From a bacterium (GTDB lineage: Bacteria; Desulfobacterota; GWC2-55-46): a DNA stretch of 14,732 nt. Position 1 is the stretch's first letter, and each line of letters opens with the position of its first letter. The stretch spans positions 1 to 14,732 of the forward strand of contig SCQA01000093.1 of the NCBI GenBank assembly GCA_004298725.1, written 5' to 3'. A program made the translations under genes and the position numbers. The notes beneath the pieces are model-generated. The model had not been told where the DNA came from. It did not search any database and worked only from the letters and a program-made list of their open reading frames with translations. Below, piece after piece: positions 14,132 through 14,732 of this stretch.

Positions 14132-14293
14132 TTTTAACTATATTTTTCCTGCGCATAACTATAGTATAGATAAATTAAAGCACTTTTATTTGATAAGTCA
14201 AGGCGTTTGACAACACGTGTCCTCTAAAAAAGCGCGTTGCAAGGCAAGACAACTTCAAGGTTATAGTGTATACTTTATGTACGGATTTTTGTA

Positions 14294-14322
14294 TTGCATA
14301 AGCAAACAGGAATTTGTAGAAT
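14294..14322 (+). promoter_or_regulatory. Candidate promoter for the bacterioferritin-like gene
   Basis: TTGCAT (14294-14299) and TAGAAT (14317-14322) are spaced by 17 nt. Transcription would begin near 14329, with AAAAGGAG at about 14337-14344 as ribosome binding site and translation at 14350. No Fur-box-like palindrome is evident over it. Confidence 0.6.
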
Positions 14323-14349
14323 AAAATCACGTGAGGAAAAGGAGAATGT

Positions 14350-14732
14350 ATGCCAAGCAAAGATGACGCCAAAAAGAAGATTATAGACGTATTAAATCTT
14401 GATAGAGCTTACGAGCTTGCCGCGATACTCCAGTATATGGGGCATCACTATGAGGGAGAGGGCATTGACAGCCCGGCAATCCTTGAAATCTTCAAAAAAA
14501 CAGGCGTTGACGAGATGAAGCACGCCGAACTTCTTGCCGAAAGGATAGTCTATCTTGGTGGAGATCCCGTGCAAAAACCAGCTTCGGTAAAGCGCGGCGG
14601 CGAATTAAAATCAATGGTTAAAGACGATCTTGACGGAGAAAACGAAGCAATAGAGCGTTATAAAGCTCATATAAAACTATGCGCCGAGCTTGGCGATTCA
14701 ACCACAAGGCTTATGCTCGAAGAGATTTTGAC
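14350..14732 (+). CDS. Bacterioferritin-like diiron protein, N-terminal part
   Basis: This is the first 127 residues of a four-helix-bundle ferritin-superfamily protein that runs off the window. The ATG at 14350 follows AAGGAG with normal spacing; the nearby ATG at 14346 closes within seven codons. Iron ligands follow the bacterioferritin pattern: Glu22 in YELAAILQYMGHHYE, Glu55 and His58 in DEMKHAELLAERI, and Glu97 in DDLDGENEAIERY. The remaining Glu/His pair expected after TRLMLEEIL lies past the edge. Met56 sits where E. coli Bfr has its haem-ligand Met52, but the loop between helices A and B differs, so haem binding is uncertain. It probably stores iron or detoxifies peroxide. It is divergent from the GGDEF gene. 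Confidence 0.85.
   Translation, partial: MPSKDDAKKKIIDVLNLDRAYELAAILQYMGHHYEGEGIDSPAILEIFKKTGVDEMKHAELLAERIVYLGGDPVQKPASVKRGGELKSMVKDDLDGENEAIERYKAHIKLCAELGDSTTRLMLEEIL

Larger units (their letters stand above)
13914..14349. other. Spacer between the divergent GGDEF and bacterioferritin-like genes
   Basis: This 436-bp divergent spacer holds control sequences for both genes, the 40-codon ORF at 14009, a nested stem (outer GGCGTTT 14047-14053 with AAACGCC 14084-14090; inner CGCTT 14068-14072 with AAGCG 14077-14081) and a short palindrome GGCAATTTGCC (13947-13957) close to the GGDEF start. On the minus strand TTGACT (14201-14196) followed by TTAATT (14178-14173) is a weak GGDEF promoter candidate. 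I found no recognisable c-di-GMP riboswitch. Confidence 0.4.

Noticed and set aside
13914..14349. c-di-GMP (GEMM) riboswitch near the GGDEF gene
   Set aside because: On both strands I see stems but not the conserved GEMM core or tetraloop-receptor arrangement.

Overview
The window looks like a chromosomal segment from a Gram-negative, non-enterobacterial bacterium. Three things suggest this: a mannose-family PTS with an HPr that carries a kinase-type regulatory serine, a short-form S-adenosylhomocysteine hydrolase next to metK, and large membrane-bound c-di-GMP signalling proteins. Desulfobacterota-like ('deltaproteobacterial') or Nitrospirota-like lineages fit best, but this is inference from gene content, not a phylogenetic result. 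Coding regions have moderate GC; several spacers are clearly AT-rich. I see no tRNA, rRNA, CRISPR array or intact insertion sequence.

Layout. (1) 1-3656, plus strand: the end of a PTS operon, with the EIIB tail, EIIC, EIID, HPr and Enzyme I nearly or fully abutting. (2) 3659-3778: an inverted array of degenerate 7/14-bp repeats. (3) 3912-6595: metK and ahcY, two enzymes of the activated methyl cycle, separated by a 254-bp spacer containing a series of hairpins; a strong intrinsic terminator follows ahcY. (4) About 6660-7190: a gene-free AT-rich stretch with promoter-like sequences and a repeated 13-mer. (5) 7234-7998: a REC-AraC transcription regulator in which the phosphoacceptor aspartate is glutamate. 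(6) 8140-10433: a stand-alone FadB-type 3-hydroxyacyl-CoA dehydrogenase module and a two-domain phosphopantetheinyl-transferase-like protein, separated by a 131-bp MITE-like element. (7) 10737-13913, minus strand: a Cache-HAMP-GAF-GGDEF diguanylate cyclase followed by a YcgR-like PilZ protein. (8) 13914-14349: a spacer with a possible 40-residue lipoprotein ORF. (9) 14350-end: the start of a bacterioferritin-like diiron protein.

How the genes work together. Enzyme I and HPr would pass phosphate from PEP to EIIA/EIIB and drive or sense sugar uptake through EIIC/EIID. MetK makes SAM, and AhcY clears the SAH left by methyltransferases. The GGDEF protein would make c-di-GMP in response to an extracytoplasmic signal, and the PilZ protein encoded just downstream is a natural receptor for it. 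The dehydrogenase and PPTase-like pair hints at a specialised acyl-chain pathway whose other parts are not in the window.

The most unusual items are the Asp-to-Glu receiver domain, the PPTase-like protein whose half-domains appear in the opposite order to Sfp-type enzymes, the hairpin-rich metK-ahcY spacer, and the two intergenic repeat structures.
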